DNA of 64,000 bases, from positions 153,188,874 through 153,252,873 of the forward strand of contig CM060965.1 in NCBI GenBank assembly GCA_030765045.1, given 5' to 3'. The position numbers and the translations under genes were made by a program. The notes under the pieces were generated by a model. It did not search any database, had not been told where the DNA came from, and saw nothing but the letters and a program-made list of their open reading frames with translations. Below are positions 11,560 to 23,564 of this stretch, piece after piece. The stretch's first letter is position 1. The number at the start of each line of letters is the position of its first letter. This stretch comes from Tenodera sinensis (taxonomy: Eukaryota > Arthropoda > Insecta > Mantodea > Mantidae).

Positions 11560-12400
11560 ACTCAAACAGTGACTATTATAACTTAAGTTACTAAAGAAGT
11601 AAATTCAAGTGAAACAAAAAACAGGTTTTGTGCTAAAAGTTATTGTACTTTCCATAAATTAAGATGTATATCTTTTTGTACCATTGATTTATAGTTAAAT
11701 TTAATTTTAGAATAGAAAAAGCAGTTAATTATGAAAAACAACATACCATCACAGACTAACTTGAATGCTATCACGGAGTTACTTGAACATCTCAAGAGTT
11801 ACCTAGTTTGTCTACTGGTAATTGTTAATTAATGTTCTTGAACATATATTTGTTTTGGTAGGAATCAGTTTCTTGTGCATTCCTCTTTCTCATTAAATGA
11901 TCACATAGTACCATAAAGCATTTTTTTGAGCTGAAATCGGATTGATTAGTATCACAGAGTTACATGATTTTAACTATAAGCAGTGATAAAAATAAAACTA
12001 CCTCATCAAATAAAATATAATTTTGTGTGTATAATCCATGTAATAGGGCTCTAATGACCTAGCTGTCGATGAGCCCTTAAACCCTAATCACTCATTCACT
12101 CCATGTAATAACTTAGAAAGACTCACAAACTTTCAATTATATGTGATTACAATTTCTAGTAGAAATAGGACATTGAAAACTAAAAAGTGGTCAAAATGAC
12201 TGCTCGGCAGTTCTAGTGTTATGACACTGGCCCCTTGCATCCTTCAATCACCTGGACTCCCTCTGCGCCTCATCAAGAAACTTCAAAGCTTTCTGAGATT
12301 TACAGTGAGTTTGTGCACATGTGTTATCTTGTGGTCTGTTCAATGAATTCTTTAACTTTTAGTTTTAATGACTTCACTGTCAGAAATCCAGCATTAGCTA
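11560..12400. other. AT-rich sequence, no gene seen
   Basis: Nothing coding is recognised. At 12045-12110 there is a short segment (AATGACCTAGCTGTCGATGA) of the sort found at the 3' ends of insect LINEs, related to one near 52700. Confidence 0.4.
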
Positions 12401-12402
12401 AC

Positions 12403-12414
12403 AATAACAACAAC

Positions 12415-12472
<58 letters not shown>

Positions 12473-12474
12473 TG

Positions 12475-12520
<46 letters not shown>

Positions 12521-12529
12521 AATATTATA

Positions 12530-12597
<68 letters not shown>
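12403..12597. repeat. Compound (TAA)n / (TTA)n microsatellite
   Basis: About 35 TAA-type repeats with one GATGATG interruption are followed, after a short AATATTATAT centre, by about 22 TTA repeats. The two halves are complementary, so the block can fold into a long hairpin. Confidence 0.95.
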
Positions 12598-12872
12598 TGT
12601 GGTGTTACAGCCCATTGGGGCATGGGCCTGTCATCCCAAATACAGCAGCCTCACACCATATATGCACAGCAGAGGGGGATGATCATCTGCTACAGGGAGA
12701 TAAGGTCAACATCATACTTCCCCAGCCAGAAGGTTGGCTAATAGGCAGGCAGTGGTCTTATATCCGTTAATTCTGAACCCTTTTTTTTTTAACTTTTAAA
12801 GAATTTTTTTTTTTGAACTATGTTAAGTAGATTTTCCGGGGCCGTGGTCGAGTTGGATTACCTTCCTCCAAC

Positions 12873-12904
12873 GTTTCGCTGGAAACTGCGTCCAGCATCT
12901 TCAG
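12873..12904 (-). ncRNA. Hammerhead-ribozyme-like motif in Penelope-like element
   Basis: On the minus strand the core CTGAAGA is followed by U, a 5-bp stem GCTGG/CCAGC, then GAAAC. This has the CUGANGA...GAAA layout of a hammerhead. It lies downstream of the GIY-YIG gene on the same strand, as expected for Penelope-like elements, which are known to carry hammerheads. Stems I and III were not resolved. Confidence 0.5.
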
Positions 12905-13175
12905 GGTCAACCTCTGTTATTAGCGGCTGCACTAAATTAAAGTTCACTACAAACTTTCATATTCATCTTTGTTTGTTATTAGTGTCCATGGTAACAAATT
13001 TTCACGATTGCTCGTTCTCATAAATACCAACATGAGATTATCGATCTCAAAATGCCGGCAAATGGGACGTCTCTGATCATGGTATAAAGGAGAAAGCTTT
13101 CGGTGTTTCGGGTTTTCTTCTCCCTCTTATTAGAGCCGGGAGCCAAGTTTTGCTTATCTGCTGTCTCTCTTCTTT

Positions 13176-13772
13176 TCAGTTGTAGGAGTTTTTATGCATA
13201 AAAATCTCTATCACTTCCCGAGTCAAGCGAGCCTGGTAGTGGCTTGTCCTTGAGAGTACCTCCGTGTCTTTGTAATTCACGTCGTGGCCAAACAATAGAG
13301 AGTGTTCTGCCACCGCTGACTTGTCCGTCTGCCCCAACTGGCTATGTCTTTCATGTTCTTTTAGTCGAGTGCTGATACTCCGCATGGTGGTGCCTATATA
13401 TACTTGTCCACAGCTACATGGTATTTTGTAAACACCGGCTGTGCAGTGTGGATGTCTTTTATCCTTAACGGAGTTAAATAAATCTTTGACTTTCTTTGTT
13501 GGCCTATAAATAGTCCTAATGTTGTACTGTTGCAGCAGTCTTCCTATTCGGTCTGTTACCTTATGGATGTATGGTAAATAGATGGTACTCAGGGTTTGCT
13601 TCCTCTGGTCTTTTTGGACTGACGGGTACCTCGGATGGAGAGCTCTTGTAATTTCCTTGTGTGTATAACCGTTGCTGATGAGGGCCTTGTTAAGATGTCG
13701 GATTTCTTTATTCAGCTTTTGTGGCTCACAAATCTTCTTGGCCCGTTCGGAAAGGGTTTTGATTATGTCCAA
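13176..13772 (-). CDS. Penelope-like GIY-YIG endonuclease, C-terminal part of the retroelement protein
   Basis: An intact 198-codon frame. Residues 1-105 are the basic linker seen after the reverse transcriptase of Penelope-like elements (NYNIRTIY..., KVKDLF). Residues 112-165 form the endonuclease: AGVYKIPCSC, then QVYIGTTMRS, then RLKEHERHSQ and AEHSLLFGHDV. These give the GIY-like and YIG motifs, the catalytic Arg region and the CxC plus His residues of the Penelope zinc-binding site. The frame ends at TAA after VIEIFMHKNSYN. The reverse transcriptase is missing, so it is a 5'-truncated insertion and cannot move by itself. The frame is open, suggesting moderate age. It sits next to, and is probably inserted beside, the transposase-like pseudogene at 13859-15553. 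Confidence 0.85.
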   Translation of the reverse strand: MDIIKTLSERAKKICEPQKLNKEIRHLNKALISNGYTHKEITRALHPRYPSVQKDQRKQTLSTIYLPYIHKVTDRIGRLLQQYNIRTIYRPTKKVKDLFNSVKDKRHPHCTAGVYKIPCSCGQVYIGTTMRSISTRLKEHERHSQLGQTDKSAVAEHSLLFGHDVNYKDTEVLSRTSHYQARLTREVIEIFMHKNSYN

Positions 13773-13858
13773 TTTTTGTCTTGGATGATTACTTCTTCAA
13801 AGAACACTTGATTTTCTTCTTTCAAATACGGCAGCATTTGTTGCAGATCTCTCTTCTT

Positions 13859-15553
13859 CTAGGCTGACAAGTGGTTTTGACATGGTTGTGATGGTATAAC
13901 CAAGTCCTTGATTATATTACTGGTAATCCCTTTCTTGACAACTTTGGAGGTGCTCCATGCTTCAATTTTGTTAAACATTGCTCTCGTCTTGACGACTTCG
14001 GGTGTGGCTTTTTCAACTCTAATCCAGCTGCATTTGGAAATATTTTGTTTTGTCGTGTTGATGTATGAATCGGCTGCTTCTTTGAAATCAAAGAAGTCTT
14101 CAGGTTGGATCATAGTAACTGTAAAGGGATTGTTCAGTATTGCATTCACCATTAGTTTAACCAGGTCCTTGAGAACTTGACACCTTTCAACCCTTTTTTG
14201 TTTCTCGATCTGAGCAAAATCCCTGTCACATGACAATGAGTGACCAGAGACCAAAAACTTATGGTTTATCTTATCATACTTGCCCGTAATCGTTAAATAG
14301 ATCCAAAGAAATACCATTATTTTATTTGTATTCTGGCCAATGCAGTTATCAGACCAGATGTTAAGTTTTCGTTTCCTCATAAATTCAGGACTACTGAGTG
14401 CTTTAAACAGGCATGAAGCAATTTTGTTACCGTCTCGGCCACTCATACCACAAAAACATGAGCCCCTTGTTGTCACCAATATGGACACACAGGTTATAGC
14501 ATGAAAGCTGATGTGAATAAAACATCTGACTGTGGGTTAGGGAAGGCAGAGATAGAACTTGTTCAAGATCCATCGAACACATAGATTGGTCACTAGTAGG
14601 CAGCTGCGATGATATAGTATCTTGTTTCATTATTTCTCTTGCTTTCTCAGCTTTTCTGTGGTGTAGATCTAAAGCAGTTTTTGTTGCTCTGTCATCTGAT
14701 TTTGCTAACAGTCACATTTGGAGCACGCATCAGTGAGGGGTGGATTGAATGAAATTGGTGGAAATTTTTTTGTTGGTACAGCCTGCTAATATTAGAATCT
14801 TGGTTCAAATAGTCCTTGTTACTTTTTCTTCTCCCATAATGACTTAACTGTCTTGGAAGAGTTAACATGCTCAATAATAAGATCCACATCAGCTTGTATA
14901 AACTTACTTTTCTGGGCCTTATATCTCTGTGAGTACTACTTCACCTTGTTTTTCGGCTGACGCAAGAGTTTCGATTCTGCATTTGGTTATTGCGAAAACA
15001 TGCATAAAAATATTCCTACAGATACCTGTACCACATCACCGTTTCCAGCCGGCAATGCAAAACAAACCGTAGCTTGCCATCTGCTGTCCTTTGCATTGTC
15101 ATAATACTGACCATGATGCCTTCTTTTTACACGAGTAATGACCATCAGACCCATCAAATAGGAATTTTTCTTCACATTGTCTTTGAGGACATAGAAGTCT
15201 GAAACAGAACTTTTCTTTGTTTATGCGGGGCGCAAGCACATTGAAACTTACACTTGCAGCTGAACTGAAGAAAAAGAAAACAGAGATTGTCATCATACAG
15301 GCTAAAGAATTAAATTCATGAATCATTTTTGTAAAAAGTCCGTAAAATAGTGAAATATTAGGCAATACCATTGCATATTAGACGTAAATTCTCTTTACAT
15401 ACCTTCTTTAGGCTCAGTTTTTCCCTCCAACATCACATTTTTATTGTTGACATAAGGTTTCCCTTCACTTCTACATTTCGTTTCATCCTGAATTGATTCT
15501 TCTTTGTTTCGTTTCTTGCTGTCACTGTTTAATTCCATTGTTACAATCTACCG
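13859..15553 (-). pseudogene. Intron-containing transposase-like gene, DUF7869-like family, frameshifted
   Basis: Reading right to left: an ATG near 15538 opens a first exon (MELNSDSKKRNKEES...) that ends at a GTATGT donor near 15400. Next comes a Cys-rich and DNVKKNSYLMGL block (15250-15000), broken by frameshifts. Then follow LEQVLSLPSLTHSQMFYSHQ and LSCYNLCVHIGDNKG (14427-14630), and a 209-codon open frame (13859-14488) with WSDNCIGQNTNKIMVFLW and HKFLVSGHSLSCDRDFAQIE. This block order is that of a multicopy insect family whose SDNCxGQ and GHS motifs look like the catalytic core of an RNase-H-fold transposase. That mechanism is inferred. Frame breaks near 14490 and 14990 indicate a pseudogene. 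A second, more decayed copy is at 1684-3240. No terminal repeats were found. Confidence 0.7.
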
Positions 15554-15865
15554 TGAAAAACGAACAACAAACTGAAGACACAAACACAACAGGTTTTAAA
15601 CAAAGTAATTAGGTTAGAATTCACAGTGGGGTTGTCGTCTGCACTAAGAATCATCACTAAAGCTCGTTGGCACATAGCCTGTTTCAGCATCACCAGCCAG
15701 CACTTACCTCACTGGCCATCTGTGGAGCCTTGTATATACGAGGGGCATCTCAAAAGTAATTTGCACTATTTTTTTAAAAAATAACAAAATGTTTAAATAT
15801 TTTAAAAAGGATATATTTTGAAAGCTACATTCAGTACCTATTTTTCCACATAATTTCCTTGAACC

Positions 15866-16493
15866 TGAGACAGAATATTAGAAGACCCCAAAAGAAAGTC
15901 GTTCATGTAAATGTTTGTTAAAAGTGTAATTCGTTTTTTGATGTTGGTGTGAGATAATTAAAAGACAAAAACATGTTGATAAGGTTCATTGTTACGAACA
16001 ACTAAGTTTGCACAAAGACGTCATAAATCTTTCCATATTTGATTTTAATATATGTGTATAAATATTAGAATTGTTTGTGTTCCATAATAAAAGTAGGGGA
16101 GGATGATTAGAGATTGCTTCCCTAACGAGAAAGAACAATTTGATGGACACATGCGCGGATGAATATGAAAAAGGCGGTGTCGCGTCAAACGACGCCAAAA
16201 AATTGTTCACTTGCGTGTGTATCTTTGAGGTGAAAAGACGATCATATTTAGGTAGTGTGAACATGGAACTTTCACCAAGCATAAATTCTACTAATTAAAA
16301 AAAGTGTAAAGGTTTTTAAGCGTTTAGCATGGTGCTGAGAGTGTAAAGTATCAATGAAGTGTTAATAAATTAATACATTGTGATAAAGAAACATTGTGAG
16401 ATATTCCATTCCATCCGTTACCAAGCCCTGAGATCACAAAGATCTCATTAGCGTAAAGACACAGTGTCAGCAATAATAGCAAAAACAGCACCA
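15866..16493 (+). repeat. Solo LTR related to the LTRs of the 38648-43756 element
   Basis: A 628-bp sequence starting TGAGACAGAATATT and ending AGCACCA, flanked by AACC on both sides (15862-15865 and 16494-16497). It shares its start, GCGCGGATGAATA and GGCGGTGT.GCGTCA with the LTRs at 38648 and 43235, but it is longer and diverged. No internal element remains, so it is a solo LTR left by recombination. Confidence 0.85.
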
Positions 16494-16663
16494 AACCTCA
16501 ATACATTTTTGATACCGTGGTAACAGTTTTTTTAACCCAATGTCAAACCACTCTCCCGCCAAACTGGATAGCCATCTTTGCACTTCTTGTTTCAGTTCCT
16601 TGTCATTTATGAAGCGCCTTGCTCCAAGATGTTGCTGGGGCTTCGGAAAAAGATGGTAATCAC

Positions 16664-17406
16664 TCAGTGCAATGTCAGGTGCACTAGATGGATGACCGAA
16701 AACATCCCATCGAAACTACTCAAAAGGGCTTGAGTTTCACGAGCAGCGTGCGAGCGAGTGTTATCGTGGACCAGAAAAACTGTTTTGGTCAACTTTCCCC
16801 TCCGTTTGTTTTGCATGGCTCTTTTGAGTTTTCTCAGCACCTCACAATAGTGAGCAGCTGTCATCGTGGTCCCATGGAGCAGGTAATTGATTAACAGTAC
16901 TCCCTTCGAATCCCAGAATATTGTTGTGATGACCTTGCCAGCCAATGCAACAACTTCTGCCTTTTTTTGGAGTTGCCTCATCCATTCGTTTCCACAACTT
17001 GTACACACTTTCGATAGACACAGACCCTTAGAAATAATCCTGTGAAGTGATGCATGGCTTATTTCAATATACGGAGGAAGTTGAAACAAAACTACATCAA
17101 GTGTATGGCGCCGATCGGTGTTCACGACTGCTCGAGCTTCATCAACAATATCCGGAGCGAGGGAAGTGGAGGGTCGGCTGCTTCATTGCTCATTGTGTAA
17201 TGTTATTCTCCCTTCAATGAACGATTGGGGCCAACGAGAAACAATTTGTCTTGAAAAAACGTCTTTTCCATAAACACTGCACAACTCACAATGAATTTCA
17301 GTCGCACATTTATTTTTGCCGTCAAAAAACGGATTACAGCACGAACTTCGAAATCGGCAGTAGGAACGAGTGGAGTCTTCATTGTTACTGCCATTTTAAT
17401 GTCCAA
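16664..17406 (-). pseudogene. Mariner transposase, broken
   Basis: The N-terminal helix-turn-helix part (17203-17406) reads EVRAVIRFLTAK, then shifts frame. The catalytic part (16664-17125) includes VITTIFWDSKGVLLINYL, with the D at the second DDD position, and VFLVHDNTRSHAA with the third region. The C-terminal end is cut by the solo LTR insertion. Frameshifts make it inactive. Confidence 0.82.
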
Positions 17407-17545
17407 GTAATAAACTTAGGTGCCTAGGAATTTTACAGTGATGCTACTACACCCATACCTATATTTCCTGGGAATTTCAGACTTTCCCCGCCTACCGCAC
17501 GGATTTAAAAAAACAGTGCAACTTACTTTTGAGACGCCCCTCGTA

Positions 17546-18930
17546 CTATGATCATGGTCATGGCAGTTAGCCTGCTTGTTATTGGCGATGGCACTTACTA
17601 CTGTTTTTCAGGCCTAACTCAAGTTTTTTCGGGTCTAACTCAATTTTTTTGTATTTGGCACTCAGCTCGTTATTGAAGTCCAGTCCTCACTTGTGTTTTG
17701 CATGCCATTTACACCGGGACAAAATATGATTTCATGCAAACAGAGTTCACAACATGAAAGAGCATGCTTAAAAGCTATGTGAATTCATGTAAAACTAAAT
17801 TTTGTCCAGGAGTGGACATATTACGGTTTGTAATGATACTCCTCAAATAAGATAGTTTGTAACTGCACTAGGTGTATTATCACCCTTACTATAATTCAAA
17901 TAATAAAGATGGTGAATAAGCATAGTATTTGAATAATTGTTTCAGTTAATTATCTTAAATAATAAGGTTCTAGTTATAGCCATCAGTATTTCTAAATTAT
18001 TTACTGGAGCAATGAAATAGTCACACTAATTGTTAACCAGAATTGATGGATAATATCAATAATTTTATACACAAACTAGTAGATCTGACAGACGTCCTGT
18101 TCAAACACTGCATATCCAAAACTTATACAATTGTGCAAATAAACATGTCACTGTGAAAGAAACAAAAATGAAAACATCGCTAATACCAAGAATTTAGCTT
18201 CTACTGTGGGTTAGAAGACATTGCGCATTCTCTGTAGTGGGAAGATGGCCATGTTTGTTGTATATATTATATTATTGTATAAGCAAACATACTAAACTGG
18301 GTGGGTGGGTTCCAGGCTGTGTCTACAATGGACATCACAACACCCCTAAGTAATTACTTCATTCTCTTTAATCTGAACAACGTACTTTAGCTTACATTAT
18401 AAACGTGAATCATAAGCATCTTAAGAACGCAGGCTTGCTTTGCTCAAGTGATTTGTTATGATCAGCAGGTGCTAATTAAACTCAAGGGAGCCATGTCCAG
18501 AGATGGTTGTCCTTTCTTGGATGAGAAATGCTGCATTATGCAGGAAAACCACTTGTTTATCTACCTTAGTCATCTATCCCCTTTGATTTTGTAATGGTTA
18601 CTACTGTTTGATGTATAATGTTCCAATGGTTGTTGGCTCTCTAGCACAATTTGCGCAATGTATATTGTTTAATTACACTTTAAAAGCGTACTTAATAAAT
18701 AATAATATATTAAATTTGTAGATTAAGCGGAATGCTATACAGAGAGAACCAAATCATCAGAACTGTGCAAATGGATACACAATAATGCAGCTGCTGTACA
18801 CAAGGTCATGCAGATTACTTGTTTTTCTCTGCTCTGAAAGTGCAATATAGAGCTGACAGTGATATTGTGTGGTTGATTTATCATCAGTATGTTTTATTAT
18901 GTTGTCCTGTACTTAGTCACATTTGTTACT
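17546..18930. other. AT-rich sequence, no gene seen
   Basis: No exon, transposase or tRNA-like head is recognised in this 1.4 kb. Confidence 0.4.
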
Positions 18931-18934
18931 TTCT

Positions 18935-19560
18935 CTACTGGTAAGTAGGGGAAGTATTGTATTCCACCCAAAAAATTTGATGTCGAGATTTCACCAGAAA
19001 TACACGTTTTGAGGCCCCCCTGAATCCAAAAAAAGCATTTTTAGAAAAAGGTCCGTGTGTGTGTGTCTGTGTGTCAGTCAGTCTGTCTGTCAGTCTGTGG
19101 ACAGCATAACTCAAAAACGAAAAGTCGGTTAAAAACCAAAGTTGGTATTTAAGTTTAATGTCTTTCAAGGATGTGACACGAAGATTTTGAAGAAAATAGC
19201 TCCACCCTAAACTACCCTTTACATGGAAGATTTTTCGAAAAGTTTGATTTTCTTGAAAATGGCTCTAACGATTTTGATTAAAATGTCATATGTTTGAGAT
19301 ATTTTGATACAAATGAAATGTATATCTTGAATTTTCTGGCTATTGCCCCTGTAGTAGTATTTACTCTGGATGAATTTTCCATAACTGGTAAATCGTTAGA
19401 GATAGACCAAATCATAATATACAAAAAATGTAGATCTTGCTAAAATACACAATTTATGTCTCAATAAATTTTCTTGTAGGGTGAACCATTTTGGAGATAT
19501 TCCTTGTTATGTGTGTGAGTTTCGGAAAACTTAGAACTTTCGTGAAATGGGTCATCGCTG
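18935..19560. repeat. Interspersed repeat family R1, copy 1
   Basis: This roughly 600-bp stretch shares long blocks with 54520-55160, such as AAGCATTTTTAGAAAAAGGT and AACGATTTTGATTAAAATG. Both copies carry a GT-rich microsatellite (here 19051-19100) at the same internal position. The family is not recognised and no coding sequence is seen. Confidence 0.75.
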
Positions 19561-20430
19561 TTCATTTTTTTATATGTTAAGTGTGCAAAGACAACAGAAT
19601 CTCAAACATTTGACTATCGCACAAAGCCTACTGTATTCTAACATTCCCCTTGCACCTACAAGGAAATAAGCAATAAGATAATTTGTACAAATGTTTATCT
19701 CAACTAACAAGAAAGAAGATATAGGAATAAGAGTTTGTAAGAATGGTTAGTTCAAGAGTAGAGAAAGTCATGTGAGTGCAACGCATCAGATTTTTTTCTA
19801 CTGCACAGCATGTATTTGATTCGTATGTGTTAACTCAGTCAGCTTGCCAAGTGAAAGTGTAACAATAAATTTCAGGCCACAGCAAGTGTTCAGGCTCAGA
19901 AATCTAAAAGACGGCATACAGTTCTTACGGAAGAAACAGACGACATCAGTTATCATTTGGAGAATTCCCCCAAAAAATCACTTAGGCATCTTTCACAACG
20001 TGTAGGCATTTCTTGTGGCTCTTTGCAAAGAGCTACTAAATTGCTGAAGTTAAAACCATATAAAATAACTGTGGTATATGCTCTTCAACCAGGTGATCCC
20101 GTAATTAGGTGCACATTTTGTGAGTGGGCTCTCAACAGTATGTAGGTACAATAGTGAAATTGACCTACATTTAATATTTTTCATGGACATCTTCATAGAT
20201 GTGTGTACACAAAATAATCGTCATTGGAGCACTGAGAAACCAAACACACAATACTGTTTGATCAGACCAAGATAGTAACCAGTGAAAACAGATGGCGACC
20301 CAGAAAAATTAAAGAGGCCTTAGAAATTTCCCGTTGTCCTAAGAATTTTAATAATAATGGTGGCATGCACATTAACAAACTTTGGTTTACGGCCATGGGT
20401 AGAACAAAACACAAGAACACCACGTCATTT

Positions 20431-20484
20431 GTGCCGCAGTGTAATGATTCTATGGCAGTGCCGCAGTGTAATGATTCTATGGCA
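20431..20484 (+). repeat. Exact 27-bp tandem duplication
   Basis: The 27-bp unit starting GTGCCGCAGTGTAATG is present twice in direct succession (20431-20457 and 20458-20484). It lies at the left side of the Penelope-type insertion. Confidence 0.85.
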
Positions 20485-20618
20485 GTGACGTAGCAATGCA
20501 GAAGGACTGCCGCAATGCAGAGACTGCCCAGCCTATCAGGGCTCACCATTTACCCACCTTTCACCTGTTTGCCAGTATATAAGTTGACTAGCTGCTACAT
20601 AGCGGCGCAGTTTGCCTG

Positions 20619-20652
20619 TGATAACGACCACGACAAGATGGTCGAAACGTCG
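20619..20652 (+). ncRNA. Hammerhead-like hairpin of Penelope type
   Basis: CTGTGATAAC is followed by a stem CGACCA/TGGTCG with an 8-base loop, then AAACGTCGG. The GAAAC side is canonical. The CUGANGA side is degenerate, so activity is doubtful. Confidence 0.3.
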
Positions 20653-21304
20653 GCATTTTATAATTTGACGCGGCAACAACCGGATAGCCAAGATATTTTA
20701 AACGATGGCCGTGGAAGCTTGAGAGAATAAACCTAATATTGTTCATGAAATATCCCTTTATGATGAAAAAATTCATGTGTGGTGCACCATTAGCGGAGAA
20801 AGAGTTATAGGCCCATTTTTTCGAGTCAACAGTTGATGCCTGTACATATGTGAATACAATTTTAGCCCATATTTTTAGAGAATTAACACACATGGAGCAT
20901 GATTTTGACTTTTTTCAATAAGACTGTGCAACAGCTCATACAGCCAAACTTTCGATGAGAGCATTTGAAAGTGTTTCAGGACAGAATTATTATTAGAGAT
21001 TTGTGACCCCCTCGGTCCCCCCACCTAATCCCCTGAAATTTCTATCTTTGGGGTAACTTAAAGCATAAAGTGTACAAGACAAATCCACACACCCTGGAAG
21101 AATTAGAACTAAATATCCACCAGAAAATTGCCAACATGAACTTGGTGAGTGATGGATAGTTTCCTAAGAGGTGCCAAAAATGTATGGACAGTGACAGTGG
21201 CCCATTTCAGCATCTCCTTTCATAAAGTAGGTATATAAGTCTTTAAAAGTAGTTTTCAAAATGTTGTATGGTTTTATCTGCACCTTTCTATGATGGCGGC
21301 AGAC

Positions 21305-21985
21305 AGCGACAAGCGCCAAAGACACGTACAGGCAAAACACAGAGCAGCTGGTTCGGAGTCTTTTGGATCACCCATTATAATGGTAGTGATACTATGTACA
21401 TTATTTACAGATCCATTTTCAGGCCAGAAAAGGCTATAGCAGTTAGTCCAGGGAAATAATTGGATCCTCCACTTGAATGTCCAGTCGTGCAGCCCACATC
21501 ACAATGAAATTCAATCTAGTATAACAGCCCTCTTAGGTTCAAACTCTGTACATATCTAGTAGAACCCTTTTATGTATATTAGCAAAATAGTATATGTATG
21601 CAACAATTACTCTTTACATCCTGCAAAAATTCTTTCTAAGTCCAACATCAGAACATGATTAAATCACCACTGACAGGACCTACCAAAGTTGCCTTGGAAG
21701 AACAGTGCAGGTGACTTTGATAGTTGTAGTCATTCATTGCCAACCTCTGCAGAAATGTCCTGGACCTATGTGTTATATTAACACTATATGCATGCTCACC
21801 ACACTGTTGGAAATAAACTGCTTTTGCAGTTTATCGTGAAAATGAACATCCTATCTGATACCTGCCATTCAGTAAATAAATTTCCTAAGTGTCATTTATG
21901 TTTCACTGCTATGGCTAGATTCGTTAATATTGTTGATCTTGCATCATTGTGTCATGACAATGGATACAGTTCCTATATGACCAAT
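21305..21985. other. Sequence with no recognised gene
   Basis: Nothing coding or repeat-like was identified. Confidence 0.35.
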
Positions 21986-22138
21986 GATGCTGTCAATTAC
22001 CAGGATCACATCAGCGTTGCCGGTATGCCAAAATTTTGTCCCACGTTTCTTTTACATGCCTATAAATCTACTGACATGGAGCTGTCATTTTTAAGCACAC
22101 TTGAAAACCATTGGTTTGGGACAGTTAAGATCACACAT
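21986..22138 (-). repeat. SINE family B, decayed partial copy
   Basis: The minus strand shares the family B body (ATGGAGCTGTC, TTTTTAAGCACACTT, ATCTACTGACATGG). The tRNA-like head is missing; a mariner begins directly to the right at 22143. Confidence 0.65.
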
Positions 22139-22142
22139 GTTA

Positions 22143-23364
22143 CGAGAGTCACTACAAAAGTTTTGAGATACACCAAGAATAACCGTTTTTTATTATTCTG
22201 ATTGTCGTACTTTCTCAAAGTACTTCCTACCACATTGTATACATATTTGCATTCACTGAAGCCACTTCTGGAAGCACTCCTGCCACGTTTTCTTTGATGG
22301 CTACAAGCTCCCCTTCGTAGGTGGTAACAGCATCTTCAACGGTTACAAATCTTTTCTCGCATGCAATTTTTTATCATCAGGAATAGAAAAAAATCATTTG
22401 GGGCTAGGTTGGGGCTGAATGCTGGATGAATTAGTTTCACTTCTGTAGACTCTAGGAACTGAATGGTGATTTTGGTGTGTGTGCAGACGTGTTGTGATGG
22501 AGAGGGATCCCTCGGGCTGCCATTCTTTAAGCTTGGCAAAACCCTTTGGCAAGCAAATTGTGATGTATTAATTAGCAATTAATTAGCCTTTGCTCCTACT
22601 GAGAAATGGTTGCCACAGGACTGTGGTTTAGAAAAAATAAGGCCACCATTTTCTTGCGGACACTTTGGCAACACTTCGCTTTTGTAGACTGTCATCAGAA
22701 AAGATCCACACTGCTCATTGCTACTTCATCTCTGGATCAAAGAAATAAATCCAGGTTTCATCATCTGTGACAATGTCAGAAACACATCTGGAGTCTCCTC
22801 CTTAGATGTCACCATTTTCTCATACCATTCAACCTGGGCGTGTTTTTGTTCTTCCATCAAATTGGAATGTGACCTTCCTCACATGAAGGAATTCATGGAG
22901 GCGAACCAATCTACAATACTGCCTCAATTTCTTTAAATAAGATTATTTTTATGAAGCATTTTTCTGAATGCTGCAAAGGTTTTCTCAGTCACTGCTATTG
23001 CTGGATGCAAGCTTCTCATTTTTCGAAGATGTTCAGCCCCTTTTAACTTCCTAAAACCACTGCAAAACTGTGGTATGGGAAGGGGCAATGTCTCCAAAAG
23101 CTTGTTGTAAATGTTCAAGACTTTGGCGCTGGTTTAACCCACTTTTAGATCATAGAAAATCTTTGAGCAAGAATGGTCTCTTCCCAACTCCATTGCAGGG
23201 ACTGACTACGTGCATGCCGTAGGCTGTTCATCCTTGCACTGCTAGAATTCCTGGAGTGGAAAAGGCACTACCCACAAAGAATGGGACTACCCCATGTTGT
23301 ATTTAATTCAAGTACAACAACTTTCATTTTCTCACATCTCGAAATTTTTGTTGTGACCCTCTTG
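22143..23364 (-). mobile_element. Mariner transposon, decayed, with TA duplication
   Basis: Inverted ends: CGAGAGTCACTACAAAAG on the left and CAAGAGGGTCACAACAAAA for the complement of the right end. TA lies on both sides (22141-22142 and 23365-23366). The minus-strand transposase gives VTDDETWIYFFDPE (first catalytic Asp region) near 22770 and QFLESTEVKLIHPAFSPNLA, then PNDFFLF, at 22336-22578. Multiple stops. It differs clearly in sequence from the mariner at 15739. Confidence 0.82.
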
Positions 23365-23564
23365 TATGTTAGAGGGTGCAATGCCACCCTTGACCCCAGT
23401 ACAAAACAATATCGCAGATACAAGGTATTTTCATACAGGTGATGGCATGAACAGTTTTCAGAGTCCTGGATAAGGATACATGGTTCAGAAGTCTAGATTA
23501 CCACCTGCCCAGCTATTCCTAGTAATACTCAACTGTACCCATACATTTTTGTATGAGCAAACTG

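Larger units (their letters stand above)
12830..13790 (-). mobile_element. 5'-truncated Penelope-like retroelement
   Basis: The minus strand carries the GIY-YIG endonuclease gene (13176-13772). It is followed by about 340 bp of 3' sequence holding a hammerhead-like motif at 12873-12904. The reverse transcriptase domain is absent except for its extreme C-terminal linker. Confidence 0.78.
15739..17543 (-). mobile_element. Mariner transposon with a nested solo LTR
   Basis: Inverted ends CGAGGGGCATCTCAAAAGTA (left) and CGAGGGGCGTCTCAAAAGTA (complement of right) are flanked by TA (15737-15738 and 17544-17545). Removing the nested LTR and its AACC duplicate leaves about 1.17 kb, close to the usual 1.3 kb of mariners. 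The transposase runs on the minus strand. Confidence 0.88.
19860..21300 (+). pseudogene. Decayed DDE transposase (insect mariner/IS630-type family)
   Basis: Frames give SPKKSLRHLSQRVGIS (helix-turn-helix), ATKLLKLKPYKITVVYALQ, GAPLAEKEL with IGPFF-like reading, then DCATAHTA and a C-terminal PHTLEEL-like reading near 21090. This order matches a common insect DDE family (SLRRLAQQTG, ATKLIKFRPYK, QDSATAHTA, PHTLEELK). It is full of stops and is interrupted at roughly 20410-20728 by an insertion carrying a Penelope-type GAAACGTCGG motif. A related 3' end lies at 45455-45790. Confidence 0.7.
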
